From Candida dubliniensis CD36 (Eukaryota > Ascomycota > Pichiomycetes > Serinales > Debaryomycetaceae), in NCBI RefSeq assembly GCF_000026945.1, contig NC_012865.1:124001-188000 (forward strand): a DNA stretch of 64,000 nt, written 5' to 3'. The notes beneath the pieces are model-generated. The model had not been told where the DNA came from. It did no database searches and saw nothing but the letters and a program-made list of their open reading frames with translations. Both the position numbers and the translations under genes were made by a program. Positions 8,892 to 19,266 of this stretch are shown here, piece after piece (within the stretch, counting starts at the first letter, position 1; the number at the start of each line of letters is the position of its first letter).

Positions 8892-10418
8892 ATGAATAGA
8901 CTAATATCAGAGTTGACTTATAGAAATGATCATAAACAAGCAGTTTGTCAATTATACCGAGCATTGCTACGGAAAACAAACCAATTAGTATGCATTCCGG
9001 CTTCAATAAACAAGTACGAATTAAAATATAACATACAAGAAAGATTTAGGAACAACTATGGAAGTACTTTTCAAATAGCAGAGCAACTCTTTAAAGGTAT
9101 CACTTTAGACGAAGCACTAAGTCTAGCATTAGGTGGCAATTGGGGAAAATTGAAAGAATTCATTGATATACAACGCAAGGAAGTTTTCCTGTATCAAAGA
9201 CGTCGAGCGGATTACTTGATCAATAAAGAACAGATAGAAGAATCAGCTAAAAAGACAGCAAGAGGTAAAGTGAAACGAAACTTATTAGCCAGAACCAAAA
9301 GAAAGACAAGATACTTTGTTCCAGATTTATATATCCCAGACAATGAAAAGCAGTTTATTAAAGATGGACTTGCAAATGCAAACTACCAAGGAGATACTGT
9401 CTTGAAACAATTTTTGCACAAGTTGCAAAGCTTGAAAAAAATACCTGATCCTAAATTGTTGCCTTATTCTCCAGAGCTGATATTTACTATTGGTGACAAT
9501 TTAGATTTTAATCACATTATCCGAGGAACCACTTCCAAGTCATTAGAAAATTTTGATCAAGACATCCTCAAAGCAATAGTTATACCGGCCATGGAGTATG
9601 ATATCAATAAAATGTATTTGGAACAATTGAAAAATGCTCTTGATAATAAAGGTCCTTATCAAGCCACTGTTCATGAAGCATTGGCAGGAACTGTACCTGT
9701 TCCATATATAATGCAACCGACTAAAAAAAAGATTGGTCGAGAAGAAATTGCAAAACTAATCAAAAAGCAAATATTCTTTCGAAGAATGATCAATATATGG
9801 GAATCACAAACCCATTTAACAGAAGAAAACAAACAAAAAGATGGAAGCTATCCCATCAAAGGTAGCCATGGATTTGGTCCTGATGAACTTATATATCCAA
9901 GGGAATATTATCAAGAGCTATATGATGCAGAAGAGATGTATGAGATATTGCTACAGATACATATAAATGATTATAACGGAAAACCAAACGAGCCAATAGA
10001 TTTAAAACAATTTGCATGGAGTGAGAGCTTAGATATTGCTTCGATATATCTTCGCGATGCTTATAAGCAAGTAGTTCAAGATTCCAAAATAGATTTCAAG
10101 ACATTACAAGAGCACCTTCAAAAGTCATTCAACAACCATTATGACGAGCAAGTTGAAAAGTATGAGCAATTAATTGCAAACTTACAGAAACATAACGTTT
10201 TTAAACATAGCGAGATTGTTTCACCTCCAGGTTCACGAAGTATTTCTGATGTTGCTGCGAAAAGATCCATTAATTTCTTCCCCCAAACGGAAATAATCGG
10301 TAAAGGAAAAACTCTTGGTGAATTTATGGCTGAGCCTGGCTTTAAGCATTACAAGTATGGCTACAAGCTTACCAAGAGGATAGCCCAAATTATGAGCAAG
10401 TTAGGAAAAGACTTTTGA
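8892..10418 (+). CDS. LYR-motif mitochondrial-type protein (possibly Rrg1-like)
   Basis: A 508-aa, Lys-rich protein. Near its N-terminus it has the LYR signature QLYRALLRKT (residues 20-29) followed by a basic helical segment, the hallmark of small proteins that bind mitochondrial acyl carrier protein and serve Fe-S or respiratory complex assembly. The remainder is largely helical, with a basic stretch near residues 115-138 (KKTARGKVKRNLLARTKRKTR region), and gives no further motif I know. S. cerevisiae Rrg1, needed for respiratory growth, also begins with an LYR segment and has a long C-terminal extension, so an Rrg1-like role is possible but not shown. Three short uORFs precede the start. 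The 3' end faces RTR1 (111 bp). Confidence 0.8.
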   Translation: MNRLISELTYRNDHKQAVCQLYRALLRKTNQLVCIPASINKYELKYNIQERFRNNYGSTFQIAEQLFKGITLDEALSLALGGNWGKLKEFIDIQRKEVFLYQRRRADYLINKEQIEESAKKTARGKVKRNLLARTKRKTRYFVPDLYIPDNEKQFIKDGLANANYQGDTVLKQFLHKLQSLKKIPDPKLLPYSPELIFTIGDNLDFNHIIRGTTSKSLENFDQDILKAIVIPAMEYDINKMYLEQLKNALDNKGPYQATVHEALAGTVPVPYIMQPTKKKIGREEIAKLIKKQIFFRRMINIWESQTHLTEENKQKDGSYPIKGSHGFGPDELIYPREYYQELYDAEEMYEILLQIHINDYNGKPNEPIDLKQFAWSESLDIASIYLRDAYKQVVQDSKIDFKTLQEHLQKSFNNHYDEQVEKYEQLIANLQKHNVFKHSEIVSPPGSRSISDVAAKRSINFFPQTEIIGKGKTLGEFMAEPGFKHYKYGYKLTKRIAQIMSKLGKDF

Positions 10419-10529
10419 AAAAAAAATTCGTAAGTATTATTGTACATATATATGCATTATGAAAGTTATACAGTTTTTATACAGAATACACCCTTGTAGT
10501 TGTGGGTTTTCTTTTATTCGCCCTTCAAG

Positions 10530-11378
10530 CTACACTACATACCCACCAAAACTTTTGTTAGATGTCACATAACCTTCGACATTGTTCGTTATATCATGTA
10601 TGTTTTCTTCGTTATCTTGAGTATAACCCTCTTCATTGACTTGTTCTAGGTCTCCATTCATATTCGGTTCATTGTTCTCCACAATTTCAAAATCTTCAAT
10701 TAGTTTTATCAATTGGTTTGTCTCGTCATTTAGTTCACTATTATTATTCAAGTCACTCACAGTCAATCCATTCATCATTGCAATCACTTCGGAAATCGAT
10801 TTACCATATTGTTTCAATTCCTTGTGTTTAGCAATCACTTCTTCTAAGCATGTGATGGAGTTCTCATACCAATTAAATTTATCTGAGGAGAACGGGGATG
10901 TTGTAAATATATTCTTTCTGGAAAAAAGCGCTTCATTGCTGAGCTGGTTTCTGTAAAAAATCGACGCCTGGTAATGTTCCTTGCAACAGTATTGGGAAAG
11001 ATATGTGTTGGGTAATATCATGGCTGGTTTTCTATTGTAGATTTGGTATTTAGTTGATGCACCAGGATCGTTAACTGAACTGGCTTGGGTTACCCCGTTA
11101 CTATTCATAGATAATCGACGCACCAACGATTTCGGTGACCGATTGCACTTTATGTATCCACATGCATGTTCAATATTCCTCTCTTCTATTAGTTCGTCAT
11201 ACAATTCCTGGGTTAAAAACCGACTCAAGAATTTCAATAACTTAAAATCAACATAGTGATCGACTAGAACCTCCACTATAATCAAGGACAACTTGGAACA
11301 TTCTAATGGTGTTAACAATTCTTTACCTCTAAAAGGTTCTAAGAATGGTATGAACTTCTCTATGGTAAGCAACTCCAT
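10530..11378 (-). CDS. RTR1: RNA polymerase II CTD phosphatase Rtr1/RPAP2 family
   Basis: Rtr1/RPAP2 proteins associate with RNA polymerase II, act on CTD Ser5/Tyr1 phosphates and shuttle between nucleus and cytoplasm. The 282-aa product shows the family zinc site: HACGYIKC (Cys73, Cys78) and YCCKEHY (Cys131/132, His135) followed by ASIFYRNQLS. A helical N-terminus (residues 1-68) and an Asn/Glu-rich, low-complexity tail (from about 210) flank it. Length fits the fungal family. The insert between the two metal-binding halves is Ser/Asn-rich. Start at the first ATG, 11378; the gene diverges from the EMP65-like gene. Confidence 0.92.
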   Translation of the reverse strand: MELLTIEKFIPFLEPFRGKELLTPLECSKLSLIIVEVLVDHYVDFKLLKFLSRFLTQELYDELIEERNIEHACGYIKCNRSPKSLVRRLSMNSNGVTQASSVNDPGASTKYQIYNRKPAMILPNTYLSQYCCKEHYQASIFYRNQLSNEALFSRKNIFTTSPFSSDKFNWYENSITCLEEVIAKHKELKQYGKSISEVIAMMNGLTVSDLNNNSELNDETNQLIKLIEDFEIVENNEPNMNGDLEQVNEEGYTQDNEENIHDITNNVEGYVTSNKSFGGYVV

Positions 11379-11941
11379 TGTATAAGTATATACTTAAATA
11401 AAAAAAAAAAATAAGAAAATTAGGATTCACAGTATTTGGAAATAAAAGAAAATTGTTAAATTGCAATTTTAATGATTTAAATGAAATAAAGTTCTTTCTT
11501 TGATTGTTGGATTTTTATTGTCGCAATTGTATTAGTGATTTGTATTGTACTTGTTATTGTATCTGTCTTTCCTCCTCTTGTTGGTTCGTGTGCGCCCTCC
11601 TTCTCGTCCTCTCTCTCTCTCCCCCCTTTTTTTTTTTGTTTCTGCCACTATATGGAACTACCCACCCACTCACTCACTCACTCACCACTAAGGTTCTCTG
11701 AGGTTTATTTTTTGTGATTGGACTAACTTAAGAGATGCGTGCGCATATCAGACTAAAATAGCCAACATTTTGTCAAATCGATGTGTTTACGATTCAAAAC
11801 ATAAACACAGTAGTGATTCGTCAAATATAGAACAGCCAATCCAGATATCACTATATGGAGAAATCTAGATATAACACTGGACTCTAATAGCATATCTACA
11901 CACACAAACAAGAGAACTTACCTTCTGCTATTTTATACCAT
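11379..11941. promoter_or_regulatory. divergent RTR1/EMP65-like intergenic region
   Basis: About 560 bp between start codons. It includes a T/C-rich stretch (11500-11640) and a short ACTC repeat near 11665-11683. Short frames at 11504-11717 are low-complexity and read through these repeats; I do not count them as genes. No known factor site was recognised. Confidence 0.55.
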
Positions 11942-13885
11942 ATGAGAAGAAAGAGAAGTAATGGTAGCCACAGCTCACACAGCAATAGTAGAGGTCGAAC
12001 CAAAACTACCGAACTGATAATCAACAATGCTACAGACGAACCATTTCCACAATTGGGAGGAAAATCTAAAACAGTAACGAAGGAGAAATTAAAGCCTTGC
12101 AAGTCATCAGATCAAACGCCGCTGAGATCAAGGACCAATTCTGTTTTCAGTTTTATATTTGATAAAATTTCAGTTCATCATCCACGCAAAGATGGATTAA
12201 AAGGGTTTTCATTATACAAATTATTGATGTTAGAGCTAAATTTGAATCCCAATGATCCAGTAACACCGGAAAAAACTACTAATTCAATGAATGATAATCA
12301 TTTTGAAGAATTACAAAACATGATAAAAATCCCGTTTTGTCTTGAAAAATTCATGATATTTGGGCTTTTAGTATGTTTAAACTCATTTTTATCATTGTTT
12401 ACATTGGCACCTTTGAAGGTTCTCATTATAACATTCCAATCAGCATACCGGTTCTTCACGACTCAACAGAATTTTCAGTTTTGTCGCTTCAGACTAATAA
12501 AAAAAGATGTTATTACTTTAAGCATAATAATTTTATCCATAGTCGTATTGTCAAATCGAAAATTGGACATTTCTCGAATGTACCATGATGTACGAGGTCA
12601 GACTGATATAAAATTATACGTAATGTTTGGAGTTCTCGAGTGTGCAGAGAAGCTCTGTTCCTCGATTGGTCAAGATATCTTGAATGTTTTGTATGAATCA
12701 TCACCCAACAGAAACATTTATCGGTTTGCATCCTTCTATTTATTGTCAACCTTCTATTTGTCGTTTCATGCATATATTTTGATTTACCAAACAGTTTCTT
12801 TGAACGTGGCAGCTAACTCATACTCAAATGCTCTAATGACGTTGTTATTGTCAAACCAGTTTGCCGAATTAAAGAGTTCTGTTTTCAAGAAGTTTGAGCG
12901 TGAAGGTTTATTCCAAATAACTATGGCGGATTTGTCAGAGCGATTCCAATTGTCTCTAATGTTAGGAATTATTGCGCTAAAGAACTTGCTTCAACTAAGT
13001 GTTACTGGCGGTTTAATACCTAATAGTTGGAAAAGTTGGAACCGTTGGGTCGGTGCTGTTTTTGGACCCAGTGTAGTGGTTATTGGGTCTGAAATATTTG
13101 TTGATTGGATAAAGCATTGTTTCATTGCCAAGTTTAATAAGATCCGTCCTAAAGTTTACAAAAATTTTTTGTATGTTCTGTGTTTGGATTTTTTGGAGGT
13201 GTTTAAAGCTAACACCAAAAGCGGGAATCCATCTCACGAATTTACTGATTACATTGTGTTGACTAGAAGGATTGGGTTGCCATTACTAGCATCTGTGGTC
13301 TGTTTCTTGAGAATGATTCTAGCCGACTTGAAACATATTTTTGTTTTTCCTGTAGTAAATTCAAACCTTTATGCCATAATTACTAGCGGGTTATTGATCG
13401 TGGTTACATTCCTTACCTTATTACTAATAAGAGTGATCCTTTGTATGTTGATTTTTAAAATAGCCAATGTCTTGGTTACTCAACACAAGCAGCATCAAGA
13501 AAAATTGAGAAAGAAGCTAAATGATGCTCGCAACGTTGCTGCTACAAGGGACTATTTTATGGAAGGAACACCCTCTCCACCAGAAAATACAACCAATAAT
13601 ACTAGTATTGACATTAATGACAGTACAATGGAGACATATCAGTCTTCACCACTTGGGTTATCGTTTCTTCCTGGCTCACCAAACACCGAACCTTCGACAA
13701 TAAACCCAACAACGAGAGCTAAATTATATGATGCTGATGAAAAGATTCCACCCACAGTTGAAGAAAAACGAAATAAACAGTTGCTTGGAGGAGTGTTAAA
13801 TGAGGACTCATGGTGTAGTGATAGTGGTGACGAAGGCTTGTCACAAGTTATGAGATACAAAATGTCTAGTAAAAGAATTTGGTAA
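11942..13885 (+). CDS. EMP65: TAPT1/Emp65 family membrane protein
   Basis: A 647-aa multi-spanning ER-type membrane protein. The diagnostic family block is present: a basic loop followed by RGQTDIKLYVMFGVLECAEK and LCSSIGQDILNVLY (about residues 219-250). Upstream are two or three hydrophobic segments (CLEKFMIFGLLVCLNSFLSL; VITLSIIILSIVVLS), and downstream several more (near residues 265-290, 340-360, 430-450 and 480-510). In S. cerevisiae Emp65 works with Slp1 to protect folding ER proteins from degradation; human TAPT1 is the relative. Both ends (about 1-75 and 530-647) are hydrophilic and Ser/Thr-rich and look disordered. Its 3' end converges on COX15 (103 bp apart). Confidence 0.88.
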   Translation: MRRKRSNGSHSSHSNSRGRTKTTELIINNATDEPFPQLGGKSKTVTKEKLKPCKSSDQTPLRSRTNSVFSFIFDKISVHHPRKDGLKGFSLYKLLMLELNLNPNDPVTPEKTTNSMNDNHFEELQNMIKIPFCLEKFMIFGLLVCLNSFLSLFTLAPLKVLIITFQSAYRFFTTQQNFQFCRFRLIKKDVITLSIIILSIVVLSNRKLDISRMYHDVRGQTDIKLYVMFGVLECAEKLCSSIGQDILNVLYESSPNRNIYRFASFYLLSTFYLSFHAYILIYQTVSLNVAANSYSNALMTLLLSNQFAELKSSVFKKFEREGLFQITMADLSERFQLSLMLGIIALKNLLQLSVTGGLIPNSWKSWNRWVGAVFGPSVVVIGSEIFVDWIKHCFIAKFNKIRPKVYKNFLYVLCLDFLEVFKANTKSGNPSHEFTDYIVLTRRIGLPLLASVVCFLRMILADLKHIFVFPVVNSNLYAIITSGLLIVVTFLTLLLIRVILCMLIFKIANVLVTQHKQHQEKLRKKLNDARNVAATRDYFMEGTPSPPENTTNNTSIDINDSTMETYQSSPLGLSFLPGSPNTEPSTINPTTRAKLYDADEKIPPTVEEKRNKQLLGGVLNEDSWCSDSGDEGLSQVMRYKMSSKRIW

Positions 13886-13988
13886 ACTTTTAGAAAATTA
13901 TGTACAAGAGGAAACAAATAAACATGCCTATAACAGGAGGAAAAAAGCAATAACAACAACAGCACATATTTACAAACTTTTAGTTATA

Positions 13989-15425
13989 TCAAACTCTAGT
14001 CTTTAATAATTGGCTTTTCATGTTGGCATTGATGAATTGAACAAATTGTGGTCTAGGTTTCTTCAATTTGGCAGAAAATGCCAATGAAGCTGTTAATAAA
14101 GCCAAAGCACCTGCTTGATGTAATGCAGCCAATGGAATTGGAACCAAATAGATCAATGTAGTTATTCCTAATGCTACTTGCAAAGTAGCGACCCCCATAA
14201 CACCGTGCATTATTCTTTTAGAAGCAACAGGTACAACACCTTTATTTCTATTGACATAGACGTGTGCTCCCAAGACAGCAAAGAATGTAGCAGTTGCAAA
14301 AATACGATGTACCAATTGAACAGTGGTTGGATTTTCCAATATGTTTCTCCACCAAAGATCTGATTGATCTGATTTTCTAGAAAAGACTGGAGACATAAGT
14401 TCGCTTCCGTTTGGAATCCAATCATCACCCATATGTGGGAAAGTATTATAGATCAAGCCTGCATCCAATCCAGCAACCATACCACCAGACATGGCAGTTA
14501 TAAAAGTCAATGCCAACACACCCAAACCGGCTATTTTGGTTTTTCTCAAAGCAGGATTATTCAATTGTTTGAGAAATGTTTGCACGGCTTCTGGTGATTT
14601 CTTAGCTAAGTTGGCAAGTTTATTCTCATTTAAAATCTCAAATGCAGTCCACAAAACACCCAAATACATTAAAAATGCAGCTCCCAAATGAGTAGTTAAT
14701 CTGTATTGGGATACAGTTGGTTTAGATTTTCTTTCTGCCAATTGTTCTTCATCCAATCCTGATTTGACCATCCACCAACCGATAAATCCTTGTAAACCTA
14801 ACAAACCAGTAAGACCGAGAACACGTTTTGTCAACTGAGGAGTGAATCTACCTCTAGCCCAAAAGTACAAAGCTGGTAAAATGAAAAAAGCCCCTATACA
14901 TCTTCCAACCAATCTATGACCCCATTCCATACCGAAAATAAACTTGAATTCGTCTAAGGTAATGTGGGAATTCAATTGTTTGAATTCAGGGGAATCCTTA
15001 TATTTATTAAACTCTTGTTCCCATTCTTGTTGATTCAAAGGAGGAATTGCTCCAGTGACAGGTTTCCATTCTGTAATAGATAAACCAGATTCAGTTAATC
15101 TTGTTAATCCACCTAAAACAACAATTCCGAAAACCAAAGTGGATGTTCCCAATAACCAGTATCCAATAGATTTTTGCGGAATCACTGGAGGTGGGGTAGA
15201 CTTGACAAATTCAGACTTAGGAAAAGAAGAACCTACTCTATGACTGATAGTCGAATACTTTCTCTTACTTAAATTGTTAAAAATCCTTGAAATCTTGAAT
15301 GATGATGGAAATAATTTAGAAGTTGGTGTTCGTGAGACAATTGATAATTTACAACCTTTGTTTTGTTTTAAAGTATTCAACACAAGTGAATTCTTTGTGA
15401 AAAAGAATCTAGTCTTAGACAACAT
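13989..15425 (-). CDS. COX15: heme A synthase Cox15, mitochondrial
   Basis: Inner-membrane enzyme that oxidises heme O to heme A for cytochrome c oxidase. The 478-aa product begins with a basic, Ser-rich presequence (about residues 1-80) and then has two four-helix halves. Family marks are GLTRLTESGLSITEWKPVTG, FIFGMEWGHRLVGR with a heme-ligand His, RLTTHLGAAFLMYLG, LVHRIFATATFF and ALHQAGALALL, which supply the paired His residues. Length and order fit eukaryotic type-2 heme A synthases. There is no break. A copper gene (CTR1) for the same respiratory complex's metal supply lies further along the window, though not adjacent. Confidence 0.97.
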   Translation of the reverse strand: MLSKTRFFFTKNSLVLNTLKQNKGCKLSIVSRTPTSKLFPSSFKISRIFNNLSKRKYSTISHRVGSSFPKSEFVKSTPPPVIPQKSIGYWLLGTSTLVFGIVVLGGLTRLTESGLSITEWKPVTGAIPPLNQQEWEQEFNKYKDSPEFKQLNSHITLDEFKFIFGMEWGHRLVGRCIGAFFILPALYFWARGRFTPQLTKRVLGLTGLLGLQGFIGWWMVKSGLDEEQLAERKSKPTVSQYRLTTHLGAAFLMYLGVLWTAFEILNENKLANLAKKSPEAVQTFLKQLNNPALRKTKIAGLGVLALTFITAMSGGMVAGLDAGLIYNTFPHMGDDWIPNGSELMSPVFSRKSDQSDLWWRNILENPTTVQLVHRIFATATFFAVLGAHVYVNRNKGVVPVASKRIMHGVMGVATLQVALGITTLIYLVPIPLAALHQAGALALLTASLAFSAKLKKPRPQFVQFINANMKSQLLKTRV

Positions 15426-16001
15426 ATCAATAAACTATAGTTGTGGAAGGTAGCAGTGAATGAAGCAAAAAAGGAATAGAAATAATTTATAAACAAATGA
15501 AAAACTGATATTATATGTATGTGAAGTATATTTGGCATGATTTTTTTTTTTTTTTTCATTCAAACACACACACAAAGATGAAAGCGAGCCATTTCCTTAC
15601 AAATCATCTCATGATGGTTGGATTGGATTACGTCTAAGTAAAATTTTATTTGTAGAATGATCCTAGGGTAGTGTTTAGCGTTACAAAAAAAAAAAACAAT
15701 AGATGGAATGAGACCAACTGACTAAAAAGATTTAGCAACCAATTCAATTCACAATTTGGTTGTAAAAAAAAGAAAAAATAAATCAATTTGCAAAACTATA
15801 TGATAAAGACAAAACGCATTGCCATTACAAATTATGATTACACCTCATTCTTTTTTTTTTTTTTTCTGAATATTATTTTGTAATTTGATTAATTTACTTT
15901 GACTTTTTCTTACCATACTTTATAAAATCATTCGTATTAATGAGTCGTATAAACTTTTTGGCCTTGTTGTTAGTATTTAAAAGATATTCCAAAACTTAAA
16001 T
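15426..16001. promoter_or_regulatory. divergent COX15/unknown membrane gene region
   Basis: About 575 bp with several A/T runs of 12-16 bases (for example 15541-15556 and 15850-15865). No ORF of note. One TCGTATA heptamer at 15945-15951 matches the sterol-response core, but the same heptamer recurs by chance in other spacers, so I give it no weight. Confidence 0.5.
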
Positions 16002-17903
16002 ATGATAGAGCCTCGAGATATACAAAAGAAAACCAACCTATTCAAGCGTTCACCCCAGAAACCAGTTTACAAACAAAATCTCTTGATGGACCAAGAAGAG
16101 CCTCAATATATCATTGACAATTATAAGAATTCATATTTGAAAATAGGCGGCCATGGAGATGGTCTAGATAAATCTGACAACACTAATATCATCCCGTTAG
16201 CCGCCAATATTAAATCCACACATATAAGGACAGACTCGGATGGATTAATTCTTGCAAATGCTTTTTATATATTTATGACGATAATTGTTTTGTTAATCCT
16301 TGTCAGTGCTATTTTGTTTGGAATAAGAGAGTATTCTTTTGCATTCAGAAGAAGAATCAAATCGTCAACAAGCGAGGTGGTAAAGTTAGACGATTGGAAT
16401 AACTCTAAGAAAAGGGCAAACAATTTCATGCCACTATGTAACAAAACAAATAAAGTTCAAGTTAGAGAAGCTGCCAATATTGGAACAAACAACCAACAGG
16501 ATACTTCAATGTCAAGTAAAAACAACGCAATTTCTGGTATGACACAATTTACAGACAAAGAGGCAAAAATTGAAAAGACACCACAATGGTGCTACAAAGA
16601 AGAGTCATCACCTAGCTATAATATGTCATCATCTCAAGGTAAATCAGATAAGATATATTATGAAAATGAGTATGACAGTGGTCTTACCGACAAATCCATA
16701 ACCAATTTCACTAAGAAACAAACAATTCCATCTTTTGTCACTGTACCACCAAAGTCAGTCTACAGTATAGACATGTTAATGGCTCTCGACAAAACTAAGG
16801 CAATGATAGGTGGGGTATTAAATAATGTTTTCAAATTCAAACAAAAGCAAAAGATCCCAATGTCTTGTTTACTAAGTTGTACTATAAATTTGCCTCCAAC
16901 GACCTTTGACAATGCTTGGAAAGCTGCCAAAGTTATACGAGAAGCTGAGAATGAGATAATAACATCAACTTGCAATGTTTCCAAAAAGCTTCTGCTACTT
17001 CAAATATTGTCAATTGGGAAATCTTATGAACTTTTGGACAACCCCAACATCTTTCTTGAAGCATTCAATGATTGTATTGAGAATTTGGTAGACATGGGAC
17101 TTGTTTTCACTATGATGTCTGATTCAAGTGTTGCTTTGAAACTACTATTAATAGAAAGCTTGCTCACTTATAGCTGGTCGCATTACCGTTTCTATGACTT
17201 TGATATGAAAAGCAATCTTGTGAAATTACAATTCAGTAACTGGAATTTGCCTCACCCCATTGTACAAACAAGAAATACCATTTTCAAGATACTATGCAAT
17301 TTGCAATTGGGACTCGACTCTGTTTTTGAGGAATCCAAAGAGTTTGAAAATGACAATGAACTCAAATTGGGGTTAGTTATACGGGAATCAATAAACCACA
17401 GTGTGTGTAATGATTACATTGGATACATCCCTATGATTGCCCAAGCAATAGATATTTCCAACATTGATAGAAACAAATTCTTCTTTTATGAAATTTTAAA
17501 ACTATTGGTGCTGAAACATGGCAATTGTTGCATGAAAGAATATATACAAGAATCAAACATTGAATTGAAAACTTTGGTACAGTATGGGCTTTCAGATGAC
17601 CAACACTTGGTGATACAAGATAAAGCCAAGGAAATATTCAAAATGCTATCTCATCATGATGAAAAGATTTTTATGTGGTTCAACGATAGTAACCATTCCA
17701 AAATACACATGGATTCAGCAGTACCGCTTTCAACTGAACATACAGAAAAATATTTCAGTGCACCATTATTTAAACAACAACAGCAATTACTCGAAGAACC
17801 AAGTTCAGGTTCAACTATTGATTCTTTCTCACACTCTTGGAAGATGGGTATCCTTTCGACCGATTTGAAGTTTCATAAAAATGTTAACCATCATCAGTCT
17901 TGA
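16002..17903 (+). CDS. unrecognised single-span membrane protein
   Basis: A 633-aa protein I cannot assign. There is no signal peptide at the start; a single strong transmembrane segment lies at about residues 82-107 (GLILANAFYIFMTIIVLLIL...) and is followed at once by RRRIK, suggesting an N-out/C-in topology. Residues 120-250 are hydrophilic, Asn/Ser/Lys-rich and probably disordered. From about 255 on (LMALDKTKAMIGGVLNN...) the sequence is a regular series of amphipathic helices with LLLLQIL, LKLLLIESLL and ILKLLVLKHG repeats, so a helical-repeat (armadillo-like) fold is a reasonable guess. The end is Gln/Ser-rich. It may be a fungus-specific tether or adaptor; this is inference only. Confidence 0.85.
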   Translation: MIEPRDIQKKTNLFKRSPQKPVYKQNLLMDQEEPQYIIDNYKNSYLKIGGHGDGLDKSDNTNIIPLAANIKSTHIRTDSDGLILANAFYIFMTIIVLLILVSAILFGIREYSFAFRRRIKSSTSEVVKLDDWNNSKKRANNFMPLCNKTNKVQVREAANIGTNNQQDTSMSSKNNAISGMTQFTDKEAKIEKTPQWCYKEESSPSYNMSSSQGKSDKIYYENEYDSGLTDKSITNFTKKQTIPSFVTVPPKSVYSIDMLMALDKTKAMIGGVLNNVFKFKQKQKIPMSCLLSCTINLPPTTFDNAWKAAKVIREAENEIITSTCNVSKKLLLLQILSIGKSYELLDNPNIFLEAFNDCIENLVDMGLVFTMMSDSSVALKLLLIESLLTYSWSHYRFYDFDMKSNLVKLQFSNWNLPHPIVQTRNTIFKILCNLQLGLDSVFEESKEFENDNELKLGLVIRESINHSVCNDYIGYIPMIAQAIDISNIDRNKFFFYEILKLLVLKHGNCCMKEYIQESNIELKTLVQYGLSDDQHLVIQDKAKEIFKMLSHHDEKIFMWFNDSNHSKIHMDSAVPLSTEHTEKYFSAPLFKQQQQLLEEPSSGSTIDSFSHSWKMGILSTDLKFHKNVNHHQS

Positions 17904-19266
17904 GTTGTAGACTTTTGAATTGGTTTGGTTTTAAGCAACACATACCGTTCAGTAGTGTTCACATTCAAGAAGCCATTAAAAGTATGGGTATATAAGCACA
18001 ATCAAGTATTGGTAATTGAACATTTCTAGGTAGTTATTGTTTCCTCGAGAATTGTTGAAAGGGAGGTTTAGCCTTTTTGGATCTTGCTCCCCCTTTATTT
18101 GTCACAAAACTAATTATTGTCAGTATTTATCGAAAAAAAAATGTTATTTCCGTATCGTGCATAAATTAAATTTACATTACGTCTTCTGGCGCCCCAACCA
18201 AACGCACTTGGAATCATGTGAAAAAAAAAAAAGAATCAAAATCAGGTTGATTAACATACAGCGAGGGACCATATAACAAAGTAATAGCTCGGATAAATTG
18301 CGACCTCAACAAAAAAATGTGATGATGGCAAATGACAATGAATAGGTTTTCTAGCTCACACTACATTTACATGGATTACTAGAAAGTTCTAGGCTATCAT
18401 TATCTGTTCGATATGAATGAACCACTAAAGATTAACATTAGTTTTATTCAATTATGAAACTTCGAGGAACGGAAGAATCAAAAGTGACAATTAACACGTG
18501 CAGCCCAACAACAGAGTTGCTTCTCGAATTGACGACTTAAAATTCGTCGATACCAAGGAAAAAGAAACCATCAAGGGTTAGACAGGTAATTTCTGGTATT
18601 TGTCGTAATAGTTGCTTTTTATTTCCTACAAGCTATTTGTTTCTTTTTTTTGCGGAGAAGTTGTATTATGATTCCTGTGAAAAAAAAAAAAAAAGAAAAA
18701 AGAAAGTCAAACTACAACAACAAAATCTATGAGATAATAGTCAAAATACATCATAACTTGAAATCTTCGAAACTAAGATACAAGACCATTTGTTTTTCTT
18801 TTTTTTTTTTTTGTGTTTGTGTTTGTGTTTGTGGGGTGGTGGTGAAGGAGGAGGAGGGGGATTTAACAATTTGGAAACTTGCTAATCGATTTTATGTCCG
18901 TTAATATGGTTTTTAAATCTTTCTTAGTTTTCTGTTTTTAGTGTTTATGTATTTTATAAATAAATTAATAATTTCCAATAAAAGATATCCATTTTTTCAA
19001 AAATTGTTTTTTGTTTTATTCTTTTTCTTCTTTCGTTCTTTTGAATTCTTATTTGATTCATCAGAATTTGGATATACATTCATTCATTAGTTGTTGATTT
19101 TTTGATTTCCTTTCATTGCAATCTTTTCGCCATTGTTTCAGATTAAATAGCAAACACGTACAGAAGTTGTCTTCAGAACCGAAAAAAAAAAAAAAATACA
19201 ATACAATACAATACAAATAAAGTACACTACACTACACTACAGAAAAAAGGTATTTAGATTTCAGTG
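17904..19266. promoter_or_regulatory. FAT1 upstream region
   Basis: A 1.36-kb spacer between the unknown membrane gene and FAT1. It has a CACGTG E-box within TTAACACGTGCAGC at about 18493-18506, a GTGTTT repeat near 18811-18832, and, in the likely 5' leader, short tandem repeats of ATACA (about 19197-19217) followed by CTACA (about 19224-19242). Small frames at 18037-18276 and 18650-18904 look non-coding. Confidence 0.5.

Noticed and set aside
15945..15951. TCGTATA sterol-response core (Upc2 type)
   Set aside because: The heptamer also occurs in other spacers (for example near 31515, 44812 and 45617) without relation to sterol genes, as expected by chance in AT-rich DNA.
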